This document shows positions 28,814-37,517 of a stretch of DNA of 64,000 nt, piece by piece (position 1 is the stretch's first letter; every line of letters begins with the position of its first letter). A program made the position numbers and the translations under genes. The notes below the pieces were generated by a model that worked only from the letters and a program-made list of their open reading frames with translations, did no database searches and was not told the origin of the DNA. The stretch is from Lachnospiraceae bacterium (lineage in GTDB: Bacteria > Bacillota > Clostridia > Lachnospirales > Lachnospiraceae): positions 62,001 through 126,000 of the forward strand of contig CAJTEW010000010.1 of assembly GCA_910575605.1 (NCBI GenBank). The letters are read 5' to 3'.

Positions 28814-28843
28814 AGTGGGAAATTACTATAGTAATTTCCCACT
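28814..28843. repeat. Perfect 30-bp palindrome at the 3' end of the GH25 gene
   Basis: AGTGGGAAATTACTA and its exact complement abut with no loop. The palindrome spans the stop codon of the GH25 gene. As RNA it would form a strong hairpin, but the following minus-strand bases (GTATATAATTAAG) lack a clear U-run, so it may act as an RNA stabiliser, a weak terminator or a protein site. Confidence 0.6.
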
Positions 28844-30838
28844 AGATGCAAAAGTATAAACAATTCCGTCAATATTCATTGTACAATTTTTCACCAAGCG
28901 GCCTAATTCATCATAGTAGAACTTATCTCCCGCCTTATCACGCCACCAGTTTTTCTTCATTGCTCCACTCGTTCCAAAATAGTACCAGTAATCCCCTATT
29001 TTATATCCTTGGTTTACTATCAAAATGCCATTACTATCATAGTAAAACTTATCAGCATTTTTATCACGCCACCAATCTTTTTTCATTGCTCCGCTGGTTC
29101 CAAAATAATACCAGTAATCCCCTATTTTATATCCTTGGTTTACTATCAAAATGCCATTACTATCATAATAAAACTTATCAGCATTCTTATCACGCCACCA
29201 ATCTTTTTTCATCGCTCCACTGGTTCCAAAATAATACCAACATCCGTCTATCTTATACCCTTGATTTACTAATAAAATGCCATTTTCATCATAATAAAAC
29301 TTTTCCGTTCCCTTTGTTCTCCACCAATTTTTCTGCATTATTCCATTCGCATCGAAATAGTACCACTTATTTTCTATCTTATATCCCTGATTTACTACCA
29401 TACACCCATCTGTACCATAATAGAACTTATTATTATTCTTTGTACGCCACCAGTTCGTCTTAGCTGAACCATCTGTATTAAAGTAGTACCAGTTTCCTCC
29501 TATCTGAAGCTCTTTATTGCTTACCAGCCATCCATTTTCATCATAATAAAATAATTGGCCGTTTTTATTTCTCCACCAGTTTTTCTGTACCGCCCCGCTA
29601 GTACCAAAGTAATACCAGTGACCATCCACTTTATATCCTTTATTTACTACAAGTCTCCCGTATTCATCGTAATAAAACTGTTCTGTTCCTTTTGTTCTCC
29701 ACCAGTTTTTCTGCATTACCCCATTTATATCAAAGTAATACCAATATCCATCTACTTTATGACCTTGATTAACCAGCCTTTGACCATTAAGGCAATAATA
29801 TCTATTGCCGCCTTCTGTCTCCCAATATCCATTTTCACTCATAATAAAATTGAGATCTACATTTCCGTTTATTCCCGGAACACTTCCTTGACTGGTGCAT
29901 TGCCACATCATGTATTCCTTTGTATATTCACACCGGTAATTATACTGTGCAACCCATTTTGGCATTGTATCATAATATGAATCAGTCAAATAAGTATTAA
30001 ACCAATATGTATTTGCATACACCCCTACAGAATAGCCAGCATTTGTTATTGTTGAACAAAATGTTTTCGTCAATGATAAAATCTGCGCATTGGATAACTT
30101 TCCGGTTGTATTACTATCTTCCAAGTCATAAAATATTGGATAGCTTAGATTGTGTCCACTAATCAGCCTAAGCACATGTTCTGCCTCACTCCGAGCCTGC
30201 TCTGTTGTTGTCGCATAAGAATATAGGTAAACACCATATGGAATTCCTAATCGTTCACATTCAGACACATTCCTTAGCCATTGCTTGTCATCCTGCGATG
30301 TCATATTACTTCCATATCCACATCTTATTATTGCAAATCCTACGTCTGCATTCTTTACCTGGTTCCAGTCTATCGTCCCCTGGTGTTCACTTACATCAAT
30401 TCCTCTGGCTACCGCATTAGGTATAACCTCACCAAAGCTGTTTACATAACTGCCATCAACTTTAGTCCACGGAATAAATGAGCTCCGGCTTCCAGCAAAC
30501 ATTGCCGGCTCGTCAACAGTCAAAATACCATCTGTATACCTCCAACTGTTTTCTTTTAATTCCTGATCTAGTTCTTCATTTTCTTGAGGCTCCTCTACTA
30601 TAACTTCTGGTTCCTCTACAGGCTCTTCTGCTATAACTTCTGGTTCTTCCTCTTCTTTCTCTATTTCCATTTCCACATCTGGACTCACATCCTCGTTTAA
30701 CTCTTCTGACCCATCTTGTGCATTTTCTTCCTGATAGCTGCCATCTTCATACTCTTGCGCATAACAAACTAATACATTTGTGGCAATTATTGCTGTTATT
30801 ATTATTAATGCACTTAACTTTTTAACCCATTTTTTCAT
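28826..30838 (-). CDS. Secreted GH25 lysozyme with C-terminal wall-binding repeats
   Basis: 670 residues from the ATG at 30838, preceded by AAAGGGGATG; the longer frame adds 14 residues of no signal character. A signal peptide (about 1-27) is followed by an acidic Glu/Pro-rich spacer with repeated EEPEVI units. The GH25 muramidase domain (about 140-330) has RGIDVSEHQGTIDW with the first catalytic Asp and YPIFYDLED with the DxE pair. The remainder is wall-binding repeats (GYKIGDYWYYFGTSGAM, NWWRTK). GH25 enzymes cut the MurNAc-GlcNAc bond of peptidoglycan. A role in remodelling the wall where polymer is attached is likely. It sits between two GT2 genes. Confidence 0.93.
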   Translation of the reverse strand: MKKWVKKLSALIIITAIIATNVLVCYAQEYEDGSYQEENAQDGSEELNEDVSPDVEMEIEKEEEEPEVIAEEPVEEPEVIVEEPQENEELDQELKENSWRYTDGILTVDEPAMFAGSRSSFIPWTKVDGSYVNSFGEVIPNAVARGIDVSEHQGTIDWNQVKNADVGFAIIRCGYGSNMTSQDDKQWLRNVSECERLGIPYGVYLYSYATTTEQARSEAEHVLRLISGHNLSYPIFYDLEDSNTTGKLSNAQILSLTKTFCSTITNAGYSVGVYANTYWFNTYLTDSYYDTMPKWVAQYNYRCEYTKEYMMWQCTSQGSVPGINGNVDLNFIMSENGYWETEGGNRYYCLNGQRLVNQGHKVDGYWYYFDINGVMQKNWWRTKGTEQFYYDEYGRLVVNKGYKVDGHWYYFGTSGAVQKNWWRNKNGQLFYYDENGWLVSNKELQIGGNWYYFNTDGSAKTNWWRTKNNNKFYYGTDGCMVVNQGYKIENKWYYFDANGIMQKNWWRTKGTEKFYYDENGILLVNQGYKIDGCWYYFGTSGAMKKDWWRDKNADKFYYDSNGILIVNQGYKIGDYWYYFGTSGAMKKDWWRDKNADKFYYDSNGILIVNQGYKIGDYWYYFGTSGAMKKNWWRDKAGDKFYYDELGRLVKNCTMNIDGIVYTFASSGKLL
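28985..29236 (-). repeat. Near-identical 126-bp tandem repeat in the GH25 gene
   Basis: CCAGTAATCCCC at 28985 recurs at 29111, exactly 126 bp on, and the two units differ at only a few bases. Each codes for 42 residues, i.e. two wall-binding repeats. Recombination between units could change repeat number. Confidence 0.8.
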
Positions 30839-30854
30839 AATTACATCCCCTTTC

Positions 30855-31799
30855 TTAAATGCTGATATCCATATATGCATATATCCATAATCTAATCTTC
30901 CTTTTCACCCCCTTTATTTGACTGACATACTTCTTATATTCTTTATTGTAATGTATTTTTAATTGTTCAGCCTTGTGCTTGTCATCTTTATCCTTACATT
31001 TTTTTAACTTAACAATTGTTTCCTTTAACATATACAAATACTTGTATTTTGCTGCTTGAAATAAATTTTTCTCTCCATTGTTTCTAAAAAATTCCCCCAT
31101 CTGTTCATATGCTTCTAAAGCATCATAGGAAACCATGACCTTTCTCTGGCTCATAATACTATCAATCCTCTGGTAGTAATAATAGTATTCTCCGCTCAGA
31201 TATACTACCCTGCTGCTATTATAAAATAAACGGTAAGTAATAAACTCATCTTCATGTAACTTTCCTTTTGGGAATCTTATATTTGTAAAAAGCGGCCTTC
31301 TATACAGTTTGCCGCATGATACAACACTTACAACATGTAGCCTTTTGTCCAAAATATTGGACACGGCCTGATGTCCGCTGTATATAGTTGTCTTATCTAT
31401 ACTTACTTCTTTCTCTTTCCTCCCCTCATCATACACCCGGCATAAATTGCATACCGCAATATCTGCCAAATTAGCCTTTAGTTCCTCCCATAGTCTTTTA
31501 TACATTTCTGAATGTATATAGTCATCAGAATCTACAAATCCCAAAAACGCACCATTAGCTACATCAAGTCCTGCATTCCTCGCATCTGATAATCCCCCGT
31601 TTTGTTTATGAATTACCTTTATACGCTGGTCTTTTTTTGCATACTCATCGCAAATCTGAGGGCACCCATCTATTGAACCGTCATCTACTAAAATCACTTC
31701 CAGATTTTTGTAAGTCTGATTCAATATTGAATCAATACATCGTGGAAGATATTTCTCCACATTATAAATTGGAACAATAATACTGATTAACTCTTCCAT
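30855..31799 (-). CDS. Glycosyltransferase family 2
   Basis: 314 residues from the ATG at 31799, which has CAGGAG seven bases upstream; the longer frame contributes 18 unrelated residues. GT-A motifs: ISIIVPIYNVEKYLPRCIDS, VILVDDGSIDGCP, QNGGLSDARNAGL and GFVDSDDYIH. The C-terminal half has LHEDEFITYRLFY, typical of capsule GT2 enzymes. It is a close relative of the gene at 27.7-28.8 kb. Confidence 0.92.
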   Translation of the reverse strand: MEELISIIVPIYNVEKYLPRCIDSILNQTYKNLEVILVDDGSIDGCPQICDEYAKKDQRIKVIHKQNGGLSDARNAGLDVANGAFLGFVDSDDYIHSEMYKRLWEELKANLADIAVCNLCRVYDEGRKEKEVSIDKTTIYSGHQAVSNILDKRLHVVSVVSCGKLYRRPLFTNIRFPKGKLHEDEFITYRLFYNSSRVVYLSGEYYYYYQRIDSIMSQRKVMVSYDALEAYEQMGEFFRNNGEKNLFQAAKYKYLYMLKETIVKLKKCKDKDDKHKAEQLKIHYNKEYKKYVSQIKGVKRKIRLWIYAYMDISI

Positions 31800-31843
31800 A
31801 CATATCTCCTGTCCAAATGATGCTATCATGAAAGCACTCATCC

Positions 31844-31872
31844 ATAATAACATATTATAATTCCCTTTGCAA
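31844..31872 (-). promoter_or_regulatory. Possible internal promoter upstream of the GT2/GH25 genes
   Basis: In the 90-nt gap, minus-strand TTGCAA (31867-31872) is followed by 17 nt and TATTAT (31844-31849), 45 nt before the GT2 ATG. The boxes are imperfect, so this is tentative; the gap is the longest in this part of the cluster. Confidence 0.4.
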
Positions 31873-31889
31873 TCTAGCTATCCATCCTT

Positions 31890-32876
31890 CTAGCCAGGTA
31901 ATATTCTCCAAATAGGGTAAACCACTAGTAACCCACTAATTAAAATTTTCCGTTTTAGAGTAGTAAACTTACTTTTCAAAAATGGTTTTATAATATGTTT
32001 TATATTCGGATATATTCTGTCTCCAAATTCTATTTGTTTTCTTCCTGGAGTTCTTACAATATCTTTCAAAAGTGAAACATAGTGATTCCAGTAACTAACC
32101 CGTAGCAGTTCGTCCAATATCACATCCTCATATTGATGTCCAGCTTTAAGAATTTTTGAATATGTTTCCAAAACACTCATTCTCTTTACGTTAACACGAC
32201 CATGCATAGCACTTCCTTCATTCGTAATATAATGATATTTTGGTATGGGATCATATGAAATCACTTGGCTGCAAGATACGTACTGTAAACAAAATAAAAG
32301 GTCCTCACAAATAAAGGTATTTTCATCAAACCACACCTTATTTTCAAGAATCATCTCCCTTTTGAATAATTTATTAACCGCATATCCTTTTACCAAACTT
32401 CCTTTAAAACCCGCAATTTCCTTCGCTGCTTCCAGCCGGGACATCTTTTTCCTTATACTACATTTATTAAGTTGTGGTCTATTGTCTATATAATATCCGC
32501 ATATTGCCAAATCCACTTGCTGTCCATCTTCCATTATAAACAATAGAGTTTCAATCATATCATTGTCTATTTGATCATCTGCATCTACAAATAAAATATA
32601 CTTCCCTTTTGCAGCAAGTATCCCTCTATTCCTTGCGGCAGAAACACCTTTATTTCGTTCCTGCTGATAGAAACCAATTCGGCTGTCCTTCTTCATTAAT
32701 TCTTCACAACGCTTCGCAGACTTATCCTCCGAACAATCATCGACCAGGATAATTTGTATATTCTCTACAGTCTGACTACAAACTGACTGCACACACCTTT
32801 CCACATAACATTCCACATTATATACTGGTATAATTACACTTACAATTGGTGTTTCTTTTCTTTTAAGCTCCATCAT
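31890..32876 (-). CDS. Glycosyltransferase family 2
   Basis: 328 residues. Motifs: VSVIIPVYNVECYVERCVQS, IILVDDCSEDKS, NKGVSAARNRGI and LFVDADDQID, a DxD-type metal site near residue 98. It belongs to a GT2 branch distinct from the two NGGLSDARNAGL enzymes. A GGGA site lies seven bases before the first of two adjacent ATGs. It probably adds a different sugar. Confidence 0.92.
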   Translation of the reverse strand: MMELKRKETPIVSVIIPVYNVECYVERCVQSVCSQTVENIQIILVDDCSEDKSAKRCEELMKKDSRIGFYQQERNKGVSAARNRGILAAKGKYILFVDADDQIDNDMIETLLFIMEDGQQVDLAICGYYIDNRPQLNKCSIRKKMSRLEAAKEIAGFKGSLVKGYAVNKLFKREMILENKVWFDENTFICEDLLFCLQYVSCSQVISYDPIPKYHYITNEGSAMHGRVNVKRMSVLETYSKILKAGHQYEDVILDELLRVSYWNHYVSLLKDIVRTPGRKQIEFGDRIYPNIKHIIKPFLKSKFTTLKRKILISGLLVVYPIWRILPG

Positions 32877-32894
32877 TTATTTCCCTGCTTACTG

Positions 32895-33950
32895 TCATAA
32901 CCTCATATAACATTCAATAATAGTTTTAAAGAATTTTTCTTCTGAAAATACTTTTTCTGCCAAATTCCGAGATTCTATTGACATTTGTAAAAATCGTTTT
33001 TTATCGTTTACAGATTCCAATCGTCTTTCTAACTGCTTTACATCTCCCGGCTGTATTAAGTATCCGTTGATTCCATCTATTACAGCTGATGCTACATCTC
33101 CTACATCAGAAGCAATTACCGGCATTCCATAACTGAGTGCTTCCAAAATTGAAACTGGCAGCCCCTCATGAATTGATGGAAGGATGGCCGCCTGACTTCT
33201 CATAATTAAGTCCTCTTTTTCTTTTCCACTTATCCATCCGTGAAATTGAACAATATCTTCCAAGCCATATTTACTGCAAAGTACCTTTAAGTCATTTTCT
33301 CCTTCACCTGTCCCTGCAATCGATAAATACAAATTATTTAATTTCCCAATTTTTTTCAGCTCATAGAGTGACTGTAGTAATTTATCAATCCCTTTCCTTG
33401 GAATCAGGACACCCATATATAAAAGACGGAACTGATCATCACTCCATCTCACTGTACATTTAGGAATAGCCACTGCATTAGGAACCACAATAACATTCAC
33501 TGCTGGCTCTATACTTTCTACGATTTTTTTCCATTTTTCTCCTAATACAAAAAAGGCATCACATTCTCTTAAAAGAGTTCGTATTTTATTTTGATTTTTT
33601 TCGTCTGTTTCATAATACCATTTCTCGAACTCTGAACCATGAAGATGTATAATATCTTTAATATTGAATCGTTTACATAATCTGTGAATCATATATTTTC
33701 GGTAAAAACTCCCCTTATATGACATATGCATATGTACTATGTCTGGCTTATAGGTAAGCAAGGCTATGCATACTCTAAAAAAAGAAATACTAAAGTATAC
33801 TGTTTTATATAATTTGTTTGCAGGATAATATGTCGGAATAAATTTTAATTGTATACCCTTATCCTCCCAATTGTAGCTCCGCAATTGGGAAATCACACTG
33901 GTCATTCCACCTCTATTTGACGGATGATTTCCACACATCAATACTTTCAC
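32895..33950 (-). CDS. GT4 family glycosyltransferase
   Basis: 351 residues from a GTG at 33950, chosen because TAGGAG precedes it by ten bases; the ATG at 33980 has none. The N-terminus KVLMCGNHPSNRGGMTSVIS shows the Gly-rich acceptor loop. The C-terminal domain has LYMGVLIPRKGIDKLLQSL, SIAGTGEGEN and the EX7E-type segment PSIHEGLPVSILEALSYGMP. It is a retaining GT-B enzyme at the cytoplasmic face. It follows the UDP-ManNAc dehydrogenase gene. Confidence 0.92.
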   Translation of the reverse strand: MKVLMCGNHPSNRGGMTSVISQLRSYNWEDKGIQLKFIPTYYPANKLYKTVYFSISFFRVCIALLTYKPDIVHMHMSYKGSFYRKYMIHRLCKRFNIKDIIHLHGSEFEKWYYETDEKNQNKIRTLLRECDAFFVLGEKWKKIVESIEPAVNVIVVPNAVAIPKCTVRWSDDQFRLLYMGVLIPRKGIDKLLQSLYELKKIGKLNNLYLSIAGTGEGENDLKVLCSKYGLEDIVQFHGWISGKEKEDLIMRSQAAILPSIHEGLPVSILEALSYGMPVIASDVGDVASAVIDGINGYLIQPGDVKQLERRLESVNDKKRFLQMSIESRNLAEKVFSEEKFFKTIIECYMRL

Positions 33951-33982
33951 AGCTCTGATTCTCCTACTAAAATATAGCATTA

Positions 33983-35206
33983 TTATAATCTATAAGTTCC
34001 TTCTAAGTCACACACTCCTCGAGTATCTAATATAATTTTTCCTTTTAATTTACTCATATTTTCTTTAATCTCATTATGTCCTACTAATATAATAACAAAG
34101 TCTATCTCTTTCAAAAATTCATCTAAATTATGTCTCTGATTTGGAACAATATCTTTTTCAATCATCGGATCATAAACCTTTATAAGATTTCCACATAAAT
34201 GTCGTTCCATTGTTTGCAACATTTGCAAAGTAGGAGACTCTCTCATGTCATCTACATTTTCTTTATAGGTAAGGCCATACAATCCAACACGGCTCACATC
34301 TGTCATCCCTCGTTCTTTCATAATGTTGTATACTCTTTCCAACACAAATTCCGGCATAGAATCATTAATTTTACGAGCCGCAAGAATGATATTAGCAAGT
34401 CCTGGATAATCTCCTACTAAAAACCATGGATCAACAGAAATGCAATGTCCCCCCACACCTGGTCCCGGTGTTAAAATATTAACTCTTGGATGTTTATTTG
34501 CAATCCGAATAATTTCATATACGTCCATATTGTCAGATCTACAAATCTTTGCTAATTCATTCGCATATGCAATGTTAATATCTCTGAATGTATTTTCAAC
34601 TACCTTTGTCATTTCTGCAGTTCTGATATCCGTTAATACCAGCTCCGCCTCACAAAAAGTAGCATATACTTCTTTGACCTTCTGTGCAGCTTCTGCCTTG
34701 TCTGCTCCAATAGTTCTTGAATTATGCTTCAGTTCATATAACATATTACCTGGAATAATTCTTTCTGGAGCATGTACTAAATTAATTTCCTTATTTTCCC
34801 CAGCCCCTCTTTCTTCAATCACTGGGCGAACATATCTATCTATTGTACCTGGAGAAACTGTAGATTCTATTATAACAATAGCTCCATTTTCACAAACTTC
34901 TAGAACATTTTCTACTGCTCTCACAACATATTGCGCATTCACCTTTTTACTTGCTGCATCATAGGGGGTAGGCACCGAAACAATATACATATCTGTTCTC
35001 TGGTACTCCTTCGAAAATTTAACTCCCTTCTTGACAGCCCTTTCAAAGAGCTCGTCCAATCCATCTTCTTTAAAGGTAACTCTTCCTTGATTCAATTTAT
35101 TTACAATGTCACCATTATAATCTGTTCCAACCACTTCATTCCCACTTGCTGCCAAAATTAGTGCTGTTGGTAATCCGATATATCCCAGTCCTATAACATT
35201 AATCAT
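33983..35206 (-). CDS. wecC: Nucleotide-sugar dehydrogenase, probably UDP-N-acetyl-D-mannosamine dehydrogenase
   Basis: 407 residues. NAD-binding motif VIGLGYIGLPTALILAASG at the start, then VPTPYD, ESTVSPGTID, HAPERIIPGNM, a central AEMTKVVENTFRDINIAYAN and the active-site GPGVGGHCISVDPWFL with the catalytic Cys near residue 255. HAPERIIPG and the GHCISVDPWF form favour the WecC (UDP-ManNAc) branch over UDP-glucose dehydrogenase. It would oxidise UDP-ManNAc, made by the epimerase at 15.8-16.9 kb, to UDP-ManNAcA. It overlaps the GT26 gene upstream by 4 nt, a natural partner. Substrate choice is inferred. Confidence 0.9.
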   Translation of the reverse strand: MINVIGLGYIGLPTALILAASGNEVVGTDYNGDIVNKLNQGRVTFKEDGLDELFERAVKKGVKFSKEYQRTDMYIVSVPTPYDAASKKVNAQYVVRAVENVLEVCENGAIVIIESTVSPGTIDRYVRPVIEERGAGENKEINLVHAPERIIPGNMLYELKHNSRTIGADKAEAAQKVKEVYATFCEAELVLTDIRTAEMTKVVENTFRDINIAYANELAKICRSDNMDVYEIIRIANKHPRVNILTPGPGVGGHCISVDPWFLVGDYPGLANIILAARKINDSMPEFVLERVYNIMKERGMTDVSRVGLYGLTYKENVDDMRESPTLQMLQTMERHLCGNLIKVYDPMIEKDIVPNQRHNLDEFLKEIDFVIILVGHNEIKENMSKLKGKIILDTRGVCDLEGTYRL

Positions 35207-35961
35207 TTGGAATTTTCCTTTCTCATTTTAGTTTTTATGGTCAGGAAAATAAATTTTAAATTTCCAAGAATGTAGCGCCTCCACATTCTTCGAGGCTCCT
35301 GAACAAAACGATAAAACCATTCTAATCCACAGTTCTGCATCCATTGGGGTGCTCTGGCAGTTACACCTGCAACAACATCAAAGCTCCCTCCCACTCCCAT
35401 TACAAATGGAACATTCATAAAATCCAAATATTTTTTTATCCAGTATTCCTTTTTAGGAGATGAAAATGCAACAAAAAGCATATCTGGTTTTGCTCTTCGA
35501 ATTTCATCTGCAATATCTTGTTCTTCCTGCTCAGAAAAATAACCATTTCTGCTTCCAACTATCTGAATATTTTTATACTGTTTTCGAAAAATACTTTCTA
35601 CTTTTTTTACAACAGTTTCTTTCGCACCAAATAAAAAAATCTTATAACCCTTCTGTTCGGCAACACAAATTAATTCAAGAAACAAATCAATTCCTGTTAC
35701 TCTTTCCTTTATTGGAATCCCTAATATTTTTGCTGCCCATAAAATAGAAGCACCATCTGCATTAATAATTGGACAATCGTTTACAATATTAGTTAATGTC
35801 TCATCCTGCTGCATTAAATTTATCTTCGATGCATTAATCACTACATGCTGCACAGGCTTCTTGCTTTGGATAATCTCTTCCACTTTCTTAATCGTTTCTT
35901 CCATTGTCAATGCATCAACGAAAGTGTTGAATATTGAAAAACGTTTTTGTTCACTATCCAC
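35203..35961 (-). CDS. WecG/TagA/CpsF family glycosyltransferase (GT26), copy 2
   Basis: 252 residues from a GTG at 35961. AAGGAG lies ten bases upstream and the codon follows the stop of the initiating transferase by 2 nt; the longer ATG frame would overlap that gene by 76 nt. Motifs: VVINASKINLMQQ, PIINADGASILW, VTGIDLF, FLFGAKETVVKK, MLFVAFSSPKKEYWI, GVGGSFDVVAGVTARAPQ. It probably adds ManNAc or ManNAcA as the second sugar, given that the next gene makes UDP-ManNAcA. The three genes form a textbook start, second-sugar and donor module. Confidence 0.93.
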   Translation of the reverse strand: MDSEQKRFSIFNTFVDALTMEETIKKVEEIIQSKKPVQHVVINASKINLMQQDETLTNIVNDCPIINADGASILWAAKILGIPIKERVTGIDLFLELICVAEQKGYKIFLFGAKETVVKKVESIFRKQYKNIQIVGSRNGYFSEQEEQDIADEIRRAKPDMLFVAFSSPKKEYWIKKYLDFMNVPFVMGVGGSFDVVAGVTARAPQWMQNCGLEWFYRFVQEPRRMWRRYILGNLKFIFLTIKTKMRKENSK

Positions 35962-35963
35962 CT

Positions 35964-37376
35964 TTAACTTGCTCCTTTTCCCTTTAACACTACCCCTATG
36001 GTCTTGAATAAAATTATAATATCTTCCTTTAAAGACCAATTGTCAATATATTCTATATCCATCGCCACAATTTCTTCAAAATTTTTCGTATTACTTCTCC
36101 CACTTACCTGCCATAGTCCCGTCAAACCTGGCGTTGTACTTAACCGTCTCTTATGATATCCCTCGTATTGAAGAAATTCCTCTTCTGTAGGTGGTCTTGT
36201 TCCTACAAGACTCATTTCTCCCTTTAAAATATTCCAAAACTGTGGTAGTTCATCAATACTCGTTTTTCTTATAAATTTCCCCACCTTTGTAACCCGTGGA
36301 TCATTTTCCATTTTAAACATGAATCCTTCCATTTCATTTTGAGACATCAGTTCTTTTTTTCTCTTTTCTGCATCCATATACATGGAGCGAAATTTGTAAA
36401 TTCGAAAGCGTCTTCCATTCTTTCCCACTCTGATTTGAGAAAAAAACAATGGCCCCGGCGATTCTGCCAGCAAGACAGGTGCCAAAAATACTGTTACCAC
36501 CGCTGTAATCATTAGTCCAACAACTGAGCCAAAAATATCCATAACACGCTTAAAAAATATCTGTTTAAATGAGCGTATCTTTGGTGCAAAGGAAACAGCA
36601 TAATAATTTCCTATCCGTTCTAATTCCCGCTGTGCCGTAATTTCCATATCAAATACATTAATATACAGATTAACTGTAATCCCCATTGTTTCTAATTCCT
36701 TAATGATTTTCTTAATAGGAAGCTTAATCTGTGAAGAAAGGTGAATAAATATCTCATCTACTACATTCTTTTTAACATATTCCATCATGTCAGAATAATC
36801 GCACACAACAGGTATACCCGATATTTCTGGCAGTGTATTATCATCTACCAGAATTAATCCTTTTATATTAATATTCCATGAATTATTTTCCTGTATATTT
36901 TCACAGAGCCCTTTTGCCCGATCCTCCGTCGTCAAAATTAAAATATTACGAGTTCCAATCCCTTTACTATAGATGTCAATCATATATCTTTTATATAGCT
37001 GATGACATACACATGATGTAGCAACATATATACAGCAAAAATATAAATATACTAACCGTGAATAATCCTGAGCGTCCTGCATTAAAAATGCTACCATTGT
37101 AACGATAGCACCTAAAAATAATGTGTTTTTTATAACAGAAAAAAGCTCCTGCTTCGCTTGACGTTGAAAAAAATTGCGGTTAGGATTAAAAATAAAATAA
37201 ATTATAGTAATAGAAAAAAACAAAATTCCAAGCCGTATCAGAACGATTGCCCTGCTATATCCGCCCCATAAATTTCCGAAACGGATATAGCTTGCTATTA
37301 CATAACTTATCAAAATACATATGCAATCTATAATAAATATGAAAAAATTTTGAAGCTGCATTTGCTTCGCTTCCAT
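35964..37376 (-). CDS. WbaP-like polyprenyl glycosylphosphotransferase (initiating transferase, copy 2)
   Basis: 470 residues with GGGGAGGA eight bases before the ATG. Four N-terminal membrane segments (about 10-125) lead into a nucleotide-binding-like domain (NILILTTEDRAKG). A fifth membrane segment (about 278-305) precedes the catalytic domain: GKNGRRFRIYKFRSM, DPRVTKVGKFIRKTSIDELP, NILKGEMSLVGTRPPTEEE and TPGLTGLWQVSGRS. It transfers a hexose-1-phosphate to undecaprenyl phosphate. It is the first gene of the main cluster and follows a strong promoter and a leader hairpin. The enzyme at 10.6-12.0 kb is a second, more divergent copy. Confidence 0.95.
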   Translation of the reverse strand: MEAKQMQLQNFFIFIIDCICILISYVIASYIRFGNLWGGYSRAIVLIRLGILFFSITIIYFIFNPNRNFFQRQAKQELFSVIKNTLFLGAIVTMVAFLMQDAQDYSRLVYLYFCCIYVATSCVCHQLYKRYMIDIYSKGIGTRNILILTTEDRAKGLCENIQENNSWNINIKGLILVDDNTLPEISGIPVVCDYSDMMEYVKKNVVDEIFIHLSSQIKLPIKKIIKELETMGITVNLYINVFDMEITAQRELERIGNYYAVSFAPKIRSFKQIFFKRVMDIFGSVVGLMITAVVTVFLAPVLLAESPGPLFFSQIRVGKNGRRFRIYKFRSMYMDAEKRKKELMSQNEMEGFMFKMENDPRVTKVGKFIRKTSIDELPQFWNILKGEMSLVGTRPPTEEEFLQYEGYHKRRLSTTPGLTGLWQVSGRSNTKNFEEIVAMDIEYIDNWSLKEDIIILFKTIGVVLKGKGAS

Positions 37377-37390
37377 AAATAATTCCTCCC

Positions 37391-37418
37391 CTATGGATAC
37401 AGTACTGCTAATCCATAG
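37391..37418 (-). promoter_or_regulatory. Leader hairpin between promoter and ribosome binding site
   Basis: CTATGGAT (37391-37398) and ATCCATAG (37411-37418) are perfect inverted 8-bp arms around a 12-nt loop that itself contains the palindrome CAGTACTG. The hairpin would form in the transcript 3 nt upstream of the GGAGGA site. It may control translation or RNA stability; no U-run follows, so it is not a simple terminator. Confidence 0.5.
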
Positions 37419-37452
37419 AAAATCTTATAACAACCTTCAAATGTTGCTCTGT

Positions 37453-37481
37453 ATTATACTATACCTTACAGCATTTGTCCA
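37453..37481 (-). promoter_or_regulatory. Sigma-A-type promoter of the main cluster
   Basis: On the minus strand TGGACA (37476-37481), a 17-nt spacer and a perfect TATAAT (37453-37458) lie 77 nt upstream of the initiating transferase. This is the best promoter in the window. GTATAG before its -10 box is echoed by ATATAG in the rmlA promoter. Confidence 0.8.
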
Positions 37482-37517
37482 GTTTTATACCTTATGGTGA
37501 CCTATCTACAATGGTAA

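Noticed and set aside
28846-29463. Plus-strand frame of 205 codons with regular repeats
   Set aside because: It is the antisense shadow of the GH25 wall-binding repeats; the 126-bp period keeps the reverse frame open by chance.
35962-36039. ATG start for the second GT26 gene, overlapping the initiating transferase
   Set aside because: The GTG at 35961 has AAGGAG at ten bases and avoids a 76-nt overlap; the extra residues are not conserved in the family.
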